Shown here in pieces: positions 1-11,199 of a stretch of DNA of 64,000 bases (position 1 is the first letter of the stretch; the number at the start of each line of letters is the position of its first letter). Under the pieces are notes generated by a model. The model did not search any database. It was not told the origin of the DNA and saw only the letters and a program-made list of their open reading frames with translations. The stretch is from Neoarius graeffei. Taxonomy: Eukaryota; Chordata; Actinopteri; Siluriformes; Ariidae. A program made the position numbers and the translations under genes. The stretch is from contig NC_083596.1 of the NCBI RefSeq assembly GCF_027579695.1, forward strand, positions 17,449,755-17,513,754. The letters are read 5' to 3'.

Positions 1-598
1 CGGGTTGCACCAGCGGTTGTTAACATAAATGATGAGTCCCCCACCTTTGCTTTTCCCGCATGTGTTAGTGTCTCTGTTGGCTCTCACAGCAGTGAATCCC
101 TGCAGGTCCACGTTAGCATCTGGTACAAGGTGTGTTAGTCATGTCTCCATAAAGACAAATAAGCTGCTCTCCCGGTAAATCCGCTGGTTGTTCAGAGCGG
201 AAAGCTTGTCGACTTTATTCGGCAGCGAGTTCACATTCCCCATGATAATGGAGGGAATGGATGGTTTGTAGTGCTGCCGGTTGTCCGCTAGCCTAGCCTT
301 TAGCTTAGCTCCAGCTTTGCAGCCCCTGGGTTTCCTCCTCAGCTTCGCCGGGATGGGGTGTTGTATCCCTGCTCGTCCCATTGTTTTCAGTGCCAGCAGC
401 TCCTCTCTCGAATAAGTGAGAAAACTGGCTCCTGGTTGCGTATTAAAGTTAAATATATCCATGTTATATAATAAAACACACTATGTCTTCGTAAGAAGAG
501 CAGAAAAGTAAAAAAAAAGGTGGAAAAAAGAGGTTTAAAGAGCTAAAAACTACAGAGCTACTGGAGAGGCAGCTGTCTCACACAGCGCCCATCTTTGT
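1..598 (-). mobile_element. 5' fragment of a non-LTR retrotransposon (LINE), broken
   Basis: Read on the minus strand, a frame starts at 462 and runs out of the window. It reads as the beginning of an APE-type endonuclease ORF: a segment like NVNSLPNKVDKL, then SLFVFMET, then a Leu-Thr-rich segment typical of LINE endonuclease N-termini. A stop codon at 139-141 sits where such proteins normally have Trp (ET-W-LT), and the frame continues after it to position 1, so this copy is dead. The stretch 463-598 would be its 5' UTR; it abuts a Tc1-like relic near 599. The clade (CR1/L2/Rex-like) is a guess. Confidence 0.6.
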
Positions 599-1705
599 TT
601 GTGTGCTCAGCTTCAAACTTTAGTTAAGCTTGAAGGTGTCAATTTTGGAGCAGGGAGTTACTTCTTGGATAGTAGCCTCTTAATCCATGGTGATCTGAAC
701 TGTAGACAGTGCTCCATCAGCTTTCAGTTCATGGCAGGGCTGTGCCATGGTGGTTCCCAGGTTGTTCCTGACCATCCAAACCAGTTTCCTTTCAGCTGAT
801 GGTGACAGTTTGGGTTTTCTTGAAGCAAAGTGGCTTGGCAAAGTGACTACACCTCACAATAACTTGCATACAGTTGTTTGAACTGGTCTTAGAATTTCCA
901 GTTGTTTAGAAATGGCTCCAAGAGACATTCTGGAGTTGTGTATATCTGCAATCCTCTTTCTCAGATCTGCACTGAGCTCCTTGGACTTTCCCATTTGACT
1001 GTGTGTTGGTCAATCCAATGAGTGCTGTAAACAAACCCTTTTGATGAAGGCACAGAGAAGCTACCAGCTGTACTCAGTCATGATCACTAACAGGACGTTA
1101 AGAGACCTCGGCCTTGGCAAGATAAGAGACATTTTGGAAGTTTCAACATCTGAATTAATAATTTAAGTGAGCGAATGTAAATTTTTGACCCTGTATGTAT
1201 AATTTTGACCCTGTGTTGATTTCAGAAAACCCAAAGAAAATTAAAACTTGTGCACCAAATTCTAGTTTTTTTTTTTTTTTAATTAAAGATGTATGCTGTA
1301 CATCCGCGTGGGTTTCCTCCGGGTGCTCCGGTTTCCCCCACAGTCCAAAGACATGCAGGTTAGGTTAACTGGTGACTCTAAATTGACCGTAGGTGTGAAT
1401 GTGAGTGTGAATGGTTGTCTGTGTCTATGTGTCAGCCCTGTGATGACCTGGCGACTTGTCCAGGGTGTACCCCGCCTTTCGCCCGTAGTCAGCTGGGATA
1501 GGCTCCAGCTTGCCTGCGACCCTGTAGAAGGATAAAGCGGCTAAAGATAATGAATGAATGAATGAATGAATGTATGCTGTACAATCATTCTGCCACAGAC
1601 AAGGAACAGTTCGAAGAAATTACTGAAAGCCCAAATATTGCTATGACATTCATATCCAAGATGACATTCATGTCACTGTGTGTAAACTTCTGACCACAAC
1701 TGTAA
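599..1705 (-). mobile_element. Degenerate Tc1-like DNA transposon
   Basis: The minus strand carries a Tc1-type transposase N-terminus starting at 994 (MGKSKELSADLRKRI..., then a helix-turn-helix with LGAISKQLEI). It is followed downstream by pieces resembling the second DNA-binding region, with stops and shifts. The right end, about 1674-1704, reads GTAAACTTCTGACCACAACT, like the terminal inverted repeat of Sleeping Beauty-type fish Tc1 elements. The left end is lost at the LINE fragment near 599. A 5'-truncated SINE is inserted at 1303-1569. Confidence 0.7.
1303..1569 (+). mobile_element. SINE, type A tail, 5'-truncated, with 14-bp TSD
   Basis: Begins inside the central block (CGCGTGGGTTTCCTCC) and ends with the type A tail and (AATG)n. 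The flanks ATGTATGCTGTACA at 1289-1302 and 1570-1583 are identical, so it inserted already truncated, as in target-primed reverse transcription. The 80-residue frame over it is not a gene. Confidence 0.9.
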
Positions 1706-3570
1706 ACCCTCAACAAAAGCAACAACTTTTATTCATTTTTCTATCAGACATGGTTCCTTGCTGTAAATGTATTGTTTTATTGTGTTCCTTGAAATACTAG
1801 TGCCATTTATTTTCATTTAGTTTTTTTTCCTTCTCTCATGGAATGCACCATGTCACTTATCAGTAGCAATTAACATGTATAATGGTACGAATACTTAGCA
1901 AGTGAGTATTTTCTGAGGTTCTGCGATGCCTAATGATGTAGGTATTTTCTTTCAAATGGCAAAAATGATGAAAGAACACTTTTTTTTATTATTTAGAAAC
2001 CCACTGTAATATATACAGTAGTTATCTGTACTGGTGGCTGGAATTTGTCACTTAGTAAATGTTGTAAAGAATTGCACTGTTCAAGTCAAATCCCATGGGG
2101 CAAATAAAATAATAATAATAATAATAATAAAAGTCTGTGGGATCTGCCTACTCAGTTTTTTTTAACTGGAAAACAAAATACAAATAAATCTTCACTATAA
2201 CATCTTACACAAAGCTTGAATTTCAGTATGTAGCAATGAAGTGTCTTTAATTTCTCATACCACAGCAATTTGTATCACTCTAACGATTATTTATTTTAAA
2301 AAAAATGATGCACTTTTAATCTGCTACCGGTAAGTTAGTTTCATGCTGTAGAACATCCATGAAACAAGTTCCTGTTATCTCGGGTTATGTTACAGCAGCT
2401 CTAAACACTTGTTCCATCACGAACCTCTTTCTTTTTTCTCTCACTTGAAGTTAATAAGACAACAGTTACAGTTTGGCTGGTGACTGATAAACCACACACA
2501 CAAAAAAAGCTCCATTCTGAAGGCTTTCGCATGTCAGAACACGAACAGCTTTACCTCAGACTGTCACAAAGCACTAACACTGGAGACATCTTTCCAAATG
2601 CCTAAGAAATGTCTCCTAGAAAACGTCACCAAATCAATGATAAGATTTTTATACAATGACACTAAACTTTTTTTTTTTTACTGAAAAAATGCAGCAGGAT
2701 GTTCACTGTAAGCCTGGTACATCTTGCACTGCGGGTTATTTTCATTTACAATCTGCTGGACTTGGTGGAACATGAGAAATGCAACAACCTAGAGATCAGT
2801 GTGGACGATCAAACACAGTGCAGCAAAAGGAAAGGTACACCAATACTCCTGTATTACACACACTGGTATAGTTATTTCCAGTAACTCCTCGTGAGCAAAA
2901 ATTTAAAACCAGTAAATGAGGTGTAAAGAAAGCTTTTGCTTTAAAAAAAAAAAAGGAAGAAAAAAACACTCCTTTCCAAAAATCTGCATGTGCTGTTATA
3001 TTCTGGAATTTCAATATTCATTTAAGTTTTAAAGCTATACGGCCTTTTGATTTTTGCTTAATGTTACTGTAGTCGGTCCTTCACGTTTCATTCGCACACT
3101 CATGTCCTCCATTTTTCTCTCCTGTTTAAAATTTGTATCCCACAATGCCTTGCACAAACAGGGAAAACCCACCACGTGATGCATGACGTAGTATCTTGAA
3201 TTGGGTCATGGTGAAGCAGGAAAAAATAGCAGAGAATTGGCCCTAAATTTATTAATTGTTCTATTTTTTTAAAAAATGAATAAAATTGGAAGTCTGTGAT
3301 TCAAATTCAGTAGCTTTCGGTCCACTAAACAAAAATAATTGGGTGTTGGAAAAATTATTTTTATGACCTGCACTTGAAAAATTTGAAAGGCAGTCTATCT
3401 TTAAGTACAGACCTTCTCAGGTAACACGAATGCAAACATTAAGTAAAATGTGCAGTAAACCTCCATAACAAAGTTCCTCTCAAGTCTTACTTGGTGCCAG
3501 GACTATAAAATAATGCATGTACTGTATGTAAGGAGCAAAACATGATGAAGCATGTTTTTCTTTTCATGTG
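1706..3570. other. AT-rich stretch without a recognisable gene
   Basis: No exon-like or transposase-like frame. There is a (TAA)n run at about 2107-2131. The part at about 2340-2460 (GAACATC, ATGAAACAAGTT, CTCACTTGAAGTTAATAAGAC) resembles the dispersed repeat at 5946-6262. The two 60-70 residue frames at 2699-3014 overlap on opposite strands and show nothing conserved. Confidence 0.6.
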
Positions 3571-3571
3571 T

Positions 3572-3990
3572 TAGAATGGCCCAGTCAAAGTCCAAACCTA
3601 AATCCCATTGAGCATCTGTGGCAAGACTTGAAAATTGCTGTTCACAGACGCTCTCCATCCAATCTGGCTGAGCTTGAGCTATTTTGCAAAGAAGAATGGG
3701 CAAAAATTTCAGTGTCTGGTAGAGACATACCACAAAAGACTTGCAGCAAAAGGTGGCTCTACGAAGTATTGACGCGGGGGGTTGAATACTAATGCACACC
3801 ACATTTTTCAGATTTTTATTTGTTTAAAATTTTGAAGACCATTTATCATTTTCATTTCACTTCACAATTCTGTGCTACTCTGTGTTGGTCTATCACATAA
3901 AATCTCAATAAAAACTTTTAAGTTCGTGGTTGTAAGGTGGAAAAATGTGAAAAAGTTCAAGGGGTATGAATACTTTTTCAAGGCACTGTA
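3572..3990 (+). mobile_element. 3' fragment of a Tc1-like transposon
   Basis: The + strand encodes the last part of a Tc1 transposase (WPSQSPNLNPIEHLWQDLK, containing the final Glu of the DDE triad), ending at 3792. It is followed by a 3' region that ends in a Tc1-type inverted repeat (GTATGAATACTTTTTCAAGG then CACTGTA) near 3990. The 5' two thirds are missing. A remnant of a similar 3' end lies at 14615-14778. Confidence 0.8.
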
Positions 3991-4435
3991 CCTCCACCAA
4001 GCCACATATTAGAATATCCACATGTTTACTAAGTTTGCATACATATCCAGATTTGCATCAAAATCTAGTTTATTGTTTCTTGGCCCATGGCTCATCTTTC
4101 CTCCAAATTTTATCCAAATCCGTTCACTACTTTGAGTTATATTGAGAAACAAACAGAGGTGAAAACAACCTCCTCCAACAAAGTTGGTGGCGGTAAAAAC
4201 AGGGTGGTGTGATGCTGCTTGACACAAAGAGAAGTCACAATTACCAAGCCAAAGTTGATTATTTTCCTGTAATGTCATGTCTCGTGTCACATTTTGTCAA
4301 TTTTTAGTTATATTTAATGTTGTGGAACATCTACAGTACAAGTTAGTCTCTGTTAGTGCTTATTTTTTTTATGTTATGTCAAGTCAAGTCTGTACATGTA
4401 ACTCTGTCCCTCTGAGTTACATGTCGGTCCTGGGA
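3991..4435. repeat. Remnant of a dispersed repeat
   Basis: Segment 4183-4345 (GGTGGCGGTAAAAACA ... TTGATTATTTTCCTGTAATG ... TGTTGTGGAACATCTAC) shares blocks with 5946-6262 and with 13905-13935. I see no gene. The 93-residue minus-strand frame here has no recognisable features. Confidence 0.4.
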
Positions 4436-4963
4436 TCGAGATGCTGACCTCTTCTGCTCCTCGGACCTGCCTGATCCATCCTGGTGCCCTGTGTCTGGTT
4501 GGAGTCTCATCGCATCGTTCCTGTAGAGGACGGCCCCATATGGACAGCTGAAAGTCACACTTGGAAGACGCTCTGGACTCTTACAGTAATGCTTTTATGG
4601 CTGAGGACTACAGTTGACTTGCTAACTTTAGGACTGCAGTTGTCATGAACAGTTTTGCACTCAAGTTTCCATCAATGAAGAGTTACAACATCAACGAAAC
4701 TGTCTTCATGTTAAAACTGTTAATGTTATAGTCATGCTGTCTGTTGTTGCCCAAATGAGGATGGGTTCCCTTTTGAGTCTGGTTCCTCTCGAGGTTTCTT
4801 CCTCATGTCGTCTGTGGGAGTTTTTCCTTGCCACTGTCACCACAGACTTGCTCATTGGGGATAGATTAGGGATAAAATTAGCTCGTGTTTTAAGTCATTC
4901 AAATTCTGTAAAGCTGCTTTGCGACAATGTTTATTGTTAAAAGCGCTATACAAATAAACTTGA
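4436..4963 (+). repeat. Dispersed repeat with LINE-like 3' end, copy 1
   Basis: Nearly the same sequence occurs at 18850-19392: both begin GATCGAGATGCTGACCTC and end with GCTATA(C/A)AAATAAACTTGAC. The terminal block (GGTTCCTCTCGAGGTTTCTT ... AAGCTGCTTTGCGACAATG) is common in fish genomes and looks like the 3' end of a LINE or of a SINE that borrowed a LINE tail. No coding frame survives. Confidence 0.7.
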
Positions 4964-5011
4964 CAAGTGCTTTGCATCTGGAACTATTGTCAGGTTTTTA
5001 AGAAGAAGTAG

Positions 5012-5262
5012 TCTTTTATTTGGTCACATGTACACTCAAGCACAGCGAAATTCCTCCTCTGCATTTAACCCATCTGAAGCGGTGAACATATGCATGCACA
5101 CACACACCCAGAGCAGTGGGCAGCTATGCTATAGTGCCCGGGGAGCAGTTGGGGGTTTGGTTCTTTGCTCAAGGGCACTTCAGCCATGATACAGAGGGAG
5201 GGGAAAGTGATGTTCATTCACTCAGCTCCTCTCATTTTTAATCAACACCTTCTGGTCCAGTA
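5012..5262 (-). repeat. Type C repeat (short retroelement tail) without tRNA head
   Basis: Starts with a TTTATTTGGTCACATGTACA block and continues through CTCTGCATTTAACCCATCTG, GAGCAGTGGGCAGC and CTCAAGGGCACTTCAGCC. The same body is seen at 47756-47990, 50924-51250, 52816-53174 and 56400-56768. Like the 47.8-kb copy it ends near TTCATTCACTC and lacks the tRNA-like head seen in the other three. Confidence 0.65.
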
Positions 5263-5945
5263 AAATCAAGAATTGAACAGGAGGAAATATCCTGCTTTAA
5301 ACTGGTAAAGCAAACAGCATGATGCATCAAGAAATAATTTGACTGGGTTGTATAGTTATCATCCTGGAAATTTTTTACTCCTTAGACGCTTATGTTTCAA
5401 CCCTTTCACCCTGTCTGGAGCTCCACGTCACATTGTTGTTATAAGCAATGTCCCTCTTCCTCCTTCCTGTGCCAGGACCTGGTCTTCCCAGGCAATCTTA
5501 TGTCCTAGTACTAACCAGTGGGTGCTGAGCTCCATTTCTGTAGCCCTCAACCTCTCGCCTATTACATAGTTAGGGTTACAGTGGGTGGGCGGCTGGTCCT
5601 CGGGTAACCACGAGAGTATAAACAATGTGCTTCGAGTTTACTTGTAATGTTATGAACAGGTACATTGCATCCAAAGGTTTGTATAGCCTCAGGACAAAAT
5701 GGAGAGGAAGACAGTGAACTCGTAGCAACAAGTTATTCAGTTTGGTACAATTCAAATATATTGCTTTATTCTCACAAGTAATTAAATATTGCATGTCGAG
5801 GTTATGTAAAAACTTCAGTTAAAACGTTTACATTGCCCTCTTAAAGTGATATAAGAAACATGATAAGCTGAGGGTTTTGTCTTAACTTCAGAAAAAAACA
5901 GACTAGTGAGGAAATGACTAGTGATTAATGATGAACCATCCTGTT
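5263..5945. other. No recognisable feature
   Basis: Unique-looking AT-rich sequence with short overlapping frames on both strands (5339-5794). None has conserved motifs or splice context. Confidence 0.5.
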
Positions 5946-6262
5946 ATTTATTATTTTCCAATCGCAGCATGTCCTAAGTCTTTTACATCTCTTATGCAAC
6001 AGTAATTTGCCAATGATTACAATTGTGTATTTGTTAAAGAGCAACACACAACTTTTCATCTATTTGTAGTTGTGTTTAACGTTGTGGAACATCTGTGAAA
6101 CAAGTACGTTTTTGTTTTCCAATGGAGCAGCTATTAACAATTTTTCCATCACACAGCCTCCTTTTTATCCTCTCTCTTGAAGTTAATTCAACTACTTATC
6201 AGGCTAACAAGAAACCACAAAGTACTTCGTCACCTTCCAAAAACGAGATAAACATCATCTCA
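5946..6262. repeat. Dispersed repeat, perhaps catfish-type
   Basis: Contains TTATTATTTTCCAATCGCAG, GTTGTGGAACATCTGTGAAA and TATCCTCTCTCTTGAAGTTA. Related blocks occur near 2340-2460, 4250-4345 and 13905-13935. I recall this type of sequence from siluriform genomes, but that is memory and not a search. It is non-coding. Confidence 0.45.
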
Positions 6263-6309
6263 CAGGAGCCATTCAAGTCCCTCTGTAAGATGTTACTATG
6301 AAAATGATA

Positions 6310-6670
6310 ATCAAGTCAAGTCAACTTTATTGTCAAATATGCTATATATGCTCGACATACAGCACAGATGAAATATCAGTCCTCTCTGACCCACGGTGCA
6401 AACAGGCAATACAATAAATAAAAATAGAATAATTTAAAAAAACAATATAAATAGTATAAACACTCTAGATAGGAACTAGATAACACTCAAACAATATAAA
6501 CAGTATAAATACACAGTATAAACACTAGATAAGAACAAGACAGACTAAACACTCAGACAATATAAACAGTGTAAACACTAGGTAAGAACTACACACAGAC
6601 TAAACACTCAAACAGACAATATAAACAGTATAAACACTCTAGATATGAACTAGACGTAAACTAAACACTC

Positions 6671-6705
<35 letters not shown>

Positions 6706-6960
6706 AATTGGTTCAAATAACCAAACAGTCAAGGACACTTGAGGTGTAGTAGGTAAACATGAAATAAACAGTATAAACAAACTAGCATCTGTTAAGATGA
6801 GGTAGTGCGGAATAGTGCAAATGAGCGAGGAAAAGTGAGATGTGCGGTAAAGTGAGATGTGCAGTCCCTGAGTTCAGTGTGTTAATGAACGATGAGATGT
6901 ATGTATGTATGTGTGTGTATTGGAATGTATTAGAAAGAGTGTATTAATAAAAAACCAGTG
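6310..6960. repeat. Retroelement tail fused to a degenerate minisatellite
   Basis: 6313-6400 looks like a LINE/SINE 3' tail in reverse (TCAAGTCAACTTTATTGTCA). From about 6430 to 6670 a 50-60-base unit built from AACAATATAAACAGTATAAA, CACTCTAGAT and AGGAACTAGA recurs four to five times imperfectly. It is followed by (AT)n(AC)n at 6669-6705. This is not a CRISPR array: units are contiguous and there are no spacers. Confidence 0.6.
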
Positions 6961-7238
6961 TCCTTTAAGTTAACCTAATAATATCATCTGTTTTTCTGGA
7001 TTTTCTGCTGAATCTAGAAAAGAAATGTAATTCTGTTTCTATATCCCCCACCAACTTCGTCTGGGCGAGGGATAATAAACAGAAGTATGAGTAGTTAATG
7101 AATCACTAACATCAGCTATGATAGACTCAACCTGAGAATTATTGGCAACCCTCAAAGAATGGGCAAAAGGGACTGGAAAAAATGACACAAAATGACTCCA
7201 ATTTCGCTTCAAACAAAAGAACAAATTACTCACATCTA

Positions 7239-8818
7239 CAAACCCCATTCCCAGAAAAGTTGGGATATTTTCCAAAATGCAATAAAAACAAAAATCTGTG
7301 GTTTGTTAATTCACGTGAACCTTTATTTAACTGACAAAAGTACAAAGAAAAGATTTTCAATAGTTTTACTGACCAACTTTATTGTATAAATATAAACAAA
7401 GTTAGAATTTGATGCCTGCAACACACTCAAAAAAAGTTGGGACAGAGGCAAAATAAAACTGAAAATTTTATAGGATACTCAAGTAACACCATTTTGGAAG
7501 AGTCCACAAAAAGCAGGTTAACTGATAACAGGTTAGGGTATCATGATTGGGCATAAAAGGAGCATGCACCAAAGGCTCAGTCTTTGCGAGGAAGGACGGG
7601 TCATGGCTCATTCCTTTGTGCCAAAATTCATGAGAGAATTGTTTGTCAATTCAAAAATAACATTTCTCAAGGCAGGTCTGCAGAGAATTTAGGTCTTTCA
7701 AAAGCTACAGTACACAATATTGTGAAAAGATTCAAAGAATCTGGAGACATCTCAGTGTAGAAAGGGTAAGGTCGGAAACCACTTTTGAATACGCGTGACC
7801 TTCGAGGCCTCAGGCGGCACTGCCTGAGAAACCGTCCTGCTAATGTGACAAATATAACCACATGGGCTTGGGAGTACTTAGGAAAACCGTTGTCACTTAA
7901 CACGGTCTGCTGCTGCATCCAGAAATGAAACAAGAAACTGTATTATGCAAGGAGGAAACCATTAATCAACTCTATGCCGAAATGCTGCCAATTTCTCTGG
8001 GCCTGAACTCATCTCAGTTGGACCTAAAGACAGTGGAAACGTGTGCTGTGGTCAGATGAGTCTACATTTCAGCTTGTTTTCAGGAAAACCGGACGTCTAG
8101 TTCTCAGTGCCAAAGGTGAACATGACCATCCAGTTTGTTATCAGAGAAAGGTGCCAAAGCAAGCATCTGTGATGGCTTGGGGAGCATCAGTGTCCACACC
8201 ATGGGTGAGTTGCATGTGTGTGACGGTACCATTGACACAGAGGCATATATTGGGATTTTTGAGAGACATATGTTGCCATCAAGATGATGTCTCTTCCTGG
8301 GAAGTCTGTGCTTATTTTAGCAGGACAATGCCTCATTCTGCACGGGCTACAACGGTGTGGCTTCATAGACACAGAGTGCAAGTGCTTGACTGGCCTGCTG
8401 CCAGTCCAGATCTGTCTCCTATTGAGAATGTATAGCGCATCATGAAGAGGAGAATCAGACAACAGCGACCACGGACTGTTGAGCAGCTGAAGTCTTGTAT
8501 CAAGCAAGAATGAACAAAAATTCCAACTGCAAAACTGCAACAATTAGTATGTTCAGATCTCATATGATTAATAAGTGTTATTAAAAGGAAAGGTGATGTA
8601 ACACAGTGGTAATAATGCCTCTGTTCCAACATTTTTTGAGTGTGTTGCATGCATCAAATTCTAACTTTGTTTTAATCAAGTTGGTCAGTAAAACTATTGA
8701 AAAGCTTTTCTTTGTACTTTTGTCAGTTAAATAAAGGTTCACATGAATTAACAAATCACAGATTTTTGTTTTTATTGCATTTTTGAAAATATCCCAACTT
8801 TTCTGGAAATGGGATTTG
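7239..8818 (+). mobile_element. Tc1-like transposon, second family, transposase decayed
   Basis: Perfectly bounded: TA at 7237-7238 and 8819-8820. Inverted termini start CAAACCCCATTCCCAGAAAA on the left and end TTTTCTGGAAATGGGATTTG on the right. The + strand holds transposase pieces in several frames: a helix-turn-helix like LSKATVHNIVKRFKESGDIS at about 7695-7755, MLWSDESTFQ at 8043 (first Asp), CAGGACAATGCC near 8320 (second Asp, another frame) and [10 protein letters not shown] near 8405-8434 (Glu). Multiple stops and shifts make it inactive. Confidence 0.9.
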
Positions 8819-8820
8819 TA

Positions 8821-9215
8821 ACAAAATATTTTTAATAATAGTATTTTCTGCCAAAAATACAACTCCAGATTATTGAATACTATACAAAATGTTGGGAAAT
8901 AAACGCAAACAATGTCAGCCTTGAAAAAAAAAAATTGATTAACATTTCACTGTGTGAAAGGATTTGCAGGAAAAGAGGACCTTCCTGACAAAACCCCACA
9001 AAATGTATAATTTTATTGGGTTTTGCCAAGCATCATTGCAATTACAGTTAGGTTCGTGTCATGGTCAGACACGATCAAAATCAGACCGACTGGCCCTGCA
9101 CACCATCAGCATTTATGTATTTTATAGAAGAGATTACACTACTTATGAAAACTTTTATGACTTAAAATTGTGTTCAAATTTTTTTTTCCAAAACTATTAA
9201 TTGTGTTATTGATTT
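8821..9215. other. No recognisable feature
   Basis: AT-rich sequence between two transposon relics. The 78-residue frame at 8964-9200 lacks any motif. Confidence 0.5.
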
Positions 9216-9400
9216 TACACTCACTGAACACTTTATTAGGAACACTATACTAATACTGGGTAGCGCCTCACTTTGCTCTCAAAACAGTCTCAATTCTTCA
9301 TGGCATCCTTTGAGATTCTGGTCCATGTTGACATGATTGCATCACACAATTCCTGCAGATTGTTCAGGTGCGCTTTCACGCTGCAAATCTCATGCTGCTT
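9216..9400. repeat. DNA-transposon end fragment
   Basis: Begins ACACTCACTGAACACTTTAT followed by TAGGAACAC, a terminal sequence type I know as abundant in fish genomes. It continues with a degenerate internal stretch ending around 9400. A block resembling the opposite terminus of this kind of element (GTCAGTGGTCATAATGTTAT) occurs at about 59594-59615. The superfamily is uncertain. Confidence 0.5.
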
Positions 9401-10402
9401 TTAACAAGGTGTGTGAAGAGTCTGGCAACAGAACTGTTTGTATTTCTCAGAAAAATGGAGGCCAATGTCTCCAAACAGAGTGATTTTTTTTCTCTTGAAA
9501 ACAATCTTAAAGACTCATTCTCCTTTGTAAAGAGCCAATACCACCCTGAACATCCGACACAAAAAGCACTAATTATCTTTAGGACAAAATTAGATTCAGA
9601 TTTTTACAGTGTATTCAGATCGTACTGCCTGATTAAACTAGAAAGTACAGTTTATGTAACATGCTCATTTTTGTGCTGTTCAAAAGTTCAAAGCAAGATT
9701 GATGTATAAACAGCCAATATGACATGTGGGCTATATCGCCCATCAGAGATGAAATGGTTCACAGCACACAAGGTCATATGTTCCAAATGAGCACCTTTTA
9801 TGTACAAAAATGATATTGCAGTATATCTTTCAAGTGCCATTATAAACTGTTTCATTGCTGCTATAGCCACGAAGTAAATTTAGTAAACAAAAAATGACTA
9901 ATATCGTTTATCAGAGCTCAACAAGTAAGCATGGAACGACAGACCATTTGCTTGAACATCTGTATGTTTAAACAGAGCAGAGAAAGAGTTAAAGAAGGAG
10001 TAGCGATGTTAGAAATTCAGCACAAAATGCATTTGTGCCAAAACAAATAAGTTTTGACCAAATTTCTCTGACTTGCCGAGTGCCATGTTCTACTATTGGG
10101 TCGTTTTTTTGTGTGTGTGTTTGTTTGTTTTTTGTATTAACCTGAAAGCGCCTTTGCTCATATAAATATACCATTGTACGGCCTCTGCACTTTATATACA
10201 TACACTGACATGTAAGTATACAAATTTTTCATTTCCAAAACGATGGTACATGCACGTCCATGGTTGAATAAAGAAAATAAAACATGACCAGTAACGGGTC
10301 AGGAGATGAGCAGCCCTGTAAATGTTCTCAGGATGATAAAGTACACACCAACAGCAATTCAAATATGGGATTTTCAATTAATGTGTAACAGGTTGGGGGG
10401 AA
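9401..10402. other. Upstream region of the short CA4-like gene, no exon seen
   Basis: I searched it for an upstream signal-peptide exon matching exon 1 of the intact ca4 and found none. The 113-residue frame 9368-9709 starts inside the transposon fragment and has no conserved features. A (GT)n/(TTTG)n stretch lies near 10105-10130. Confidence 0.5.
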
Positions 10403-10493
10403 ATGTGTTGGCAAATCATAATCTGCCTGTCACTGCTGGCATTTTTCCCCCCATGCTACCAGTCCCAGATGTCCTGTACTCAGTCATGCAAAG
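10403..10493 (+). CDS. Short CA4-like gene, first coding exon (candidate)
   Basis: The 3' part, CYQSQMSCTQSCK, matches [12 protein letters not shown] of ca4 exon 2, and the donor AAAG|GTAATA is in the same phase. Instead of an acceptor before the Trp-Cys codons, the frame is open upstream to an ATG at 10403 through a hydrophobic run. The TTTTTCCCCCC just before the Cys codon also looks like the pyrimidine tract of an acceptor whose AG was lost, so the ATG start is a hypothesis. Confidence 0.6.
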
Positions 10494-10604
10494 GTAATAA
10501 TAGACAAGTGATCATGGCAGATGATTGTTTTGTCCAGTAGCTCCATATAACTTTTAGCAGCTAAAATCTTATCTAATCTGGTTAAATCTCTCTGTTGTGT
10601 GCAG

Positions 10605-10769
10605 GGCTAGCAGCGTGGAATGAGATGACTGGTACGTGCGGTGGTAACAGACAATCTCCCATCAACATAGTGACCAAGAAAACTAAGCAGGATTCCAGTC
10701 TCACCGCATTCAAATTCACTGACTACGACAAGACTTTTAACACCATGCTGAAGAATACTGGGGAAACTG
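10605..10769 (+). CDS. Short CA4-like gene, exon equivalent to ca4 exon 3
   Basis: Acceptor TGTGTGCAG and donor GTAATC. It contains [13 protein letters not shown], the CA family signature near the N-terminus, and ends NTGETG where ca4 has NNGHTG. By my count 32 of 56 residues match ca4 exon 3. The exon is 165 bases, as in ca4. Confidence 0.9.
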
Positions 10770-11199
10770 GTAATCCTGGACATTTCTATACACTTCATGT
10801 ACTTTAGAGTGATAAGAGTGGAAGTGGAATATATATGGAAACAAGTGGGCACTCCTGTGATTGACAGGTGTGTCAGAAGGCCTGAAAGGGAAACCTGGTG
10901 GGCTGTGTCACATTTTCTTCCCATATCCACATGGGTTTTCTCTGGATTCTTCAGCTTCTCCAGTTTAGGAAGTCACTGCAATGCCTTCAGTAAAGATATT
11001 AGATATAGTATGCAAAGTTTCCAGAAAAACAGGACTCTTATTTTGGAAAATCAGCAGTTCTTCATCAGCTGTATGAGCAAAGTGCTGGGATTTTATAGCA
11101 TTGCACTATTTTAAAGTACATACAGTTACCTAGGAGTCTAAAAAAGTGTCTTTATAGCATTCAGTAAGGTGGATGTGTCTTCTGGAGCAAACCCTAATA

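Noticed and set aside
1293-1535. Family of 60-95 residue frames with [18 protein letters not shown] found at a dozen places
   Set aside because: They are translations of the SINE central block on either strand. They follow SINE boundaries and TSDs, and show no selection for a protein.
2699-2884. Possible signal-peptide exon (MFTVSLVHLALRVIF) for the short CA4-like gene
   Set aside because: No donor in the matching phase near the end of the hydrophobic stretch, 7.5 kb away, and opposed by an overlapping frame on the other strand.
6430-6670. Regular repeats as a CRISPR array
   Set aside because: Units are contiguous and imperfect, without unique spacers, in a vertebrate genome.
9368-9709. 113-residue frame as a host gene
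   Set aside because: Starts inside a transposon fragment. No motif, no splice context, composition like its AT-rich surroundings.
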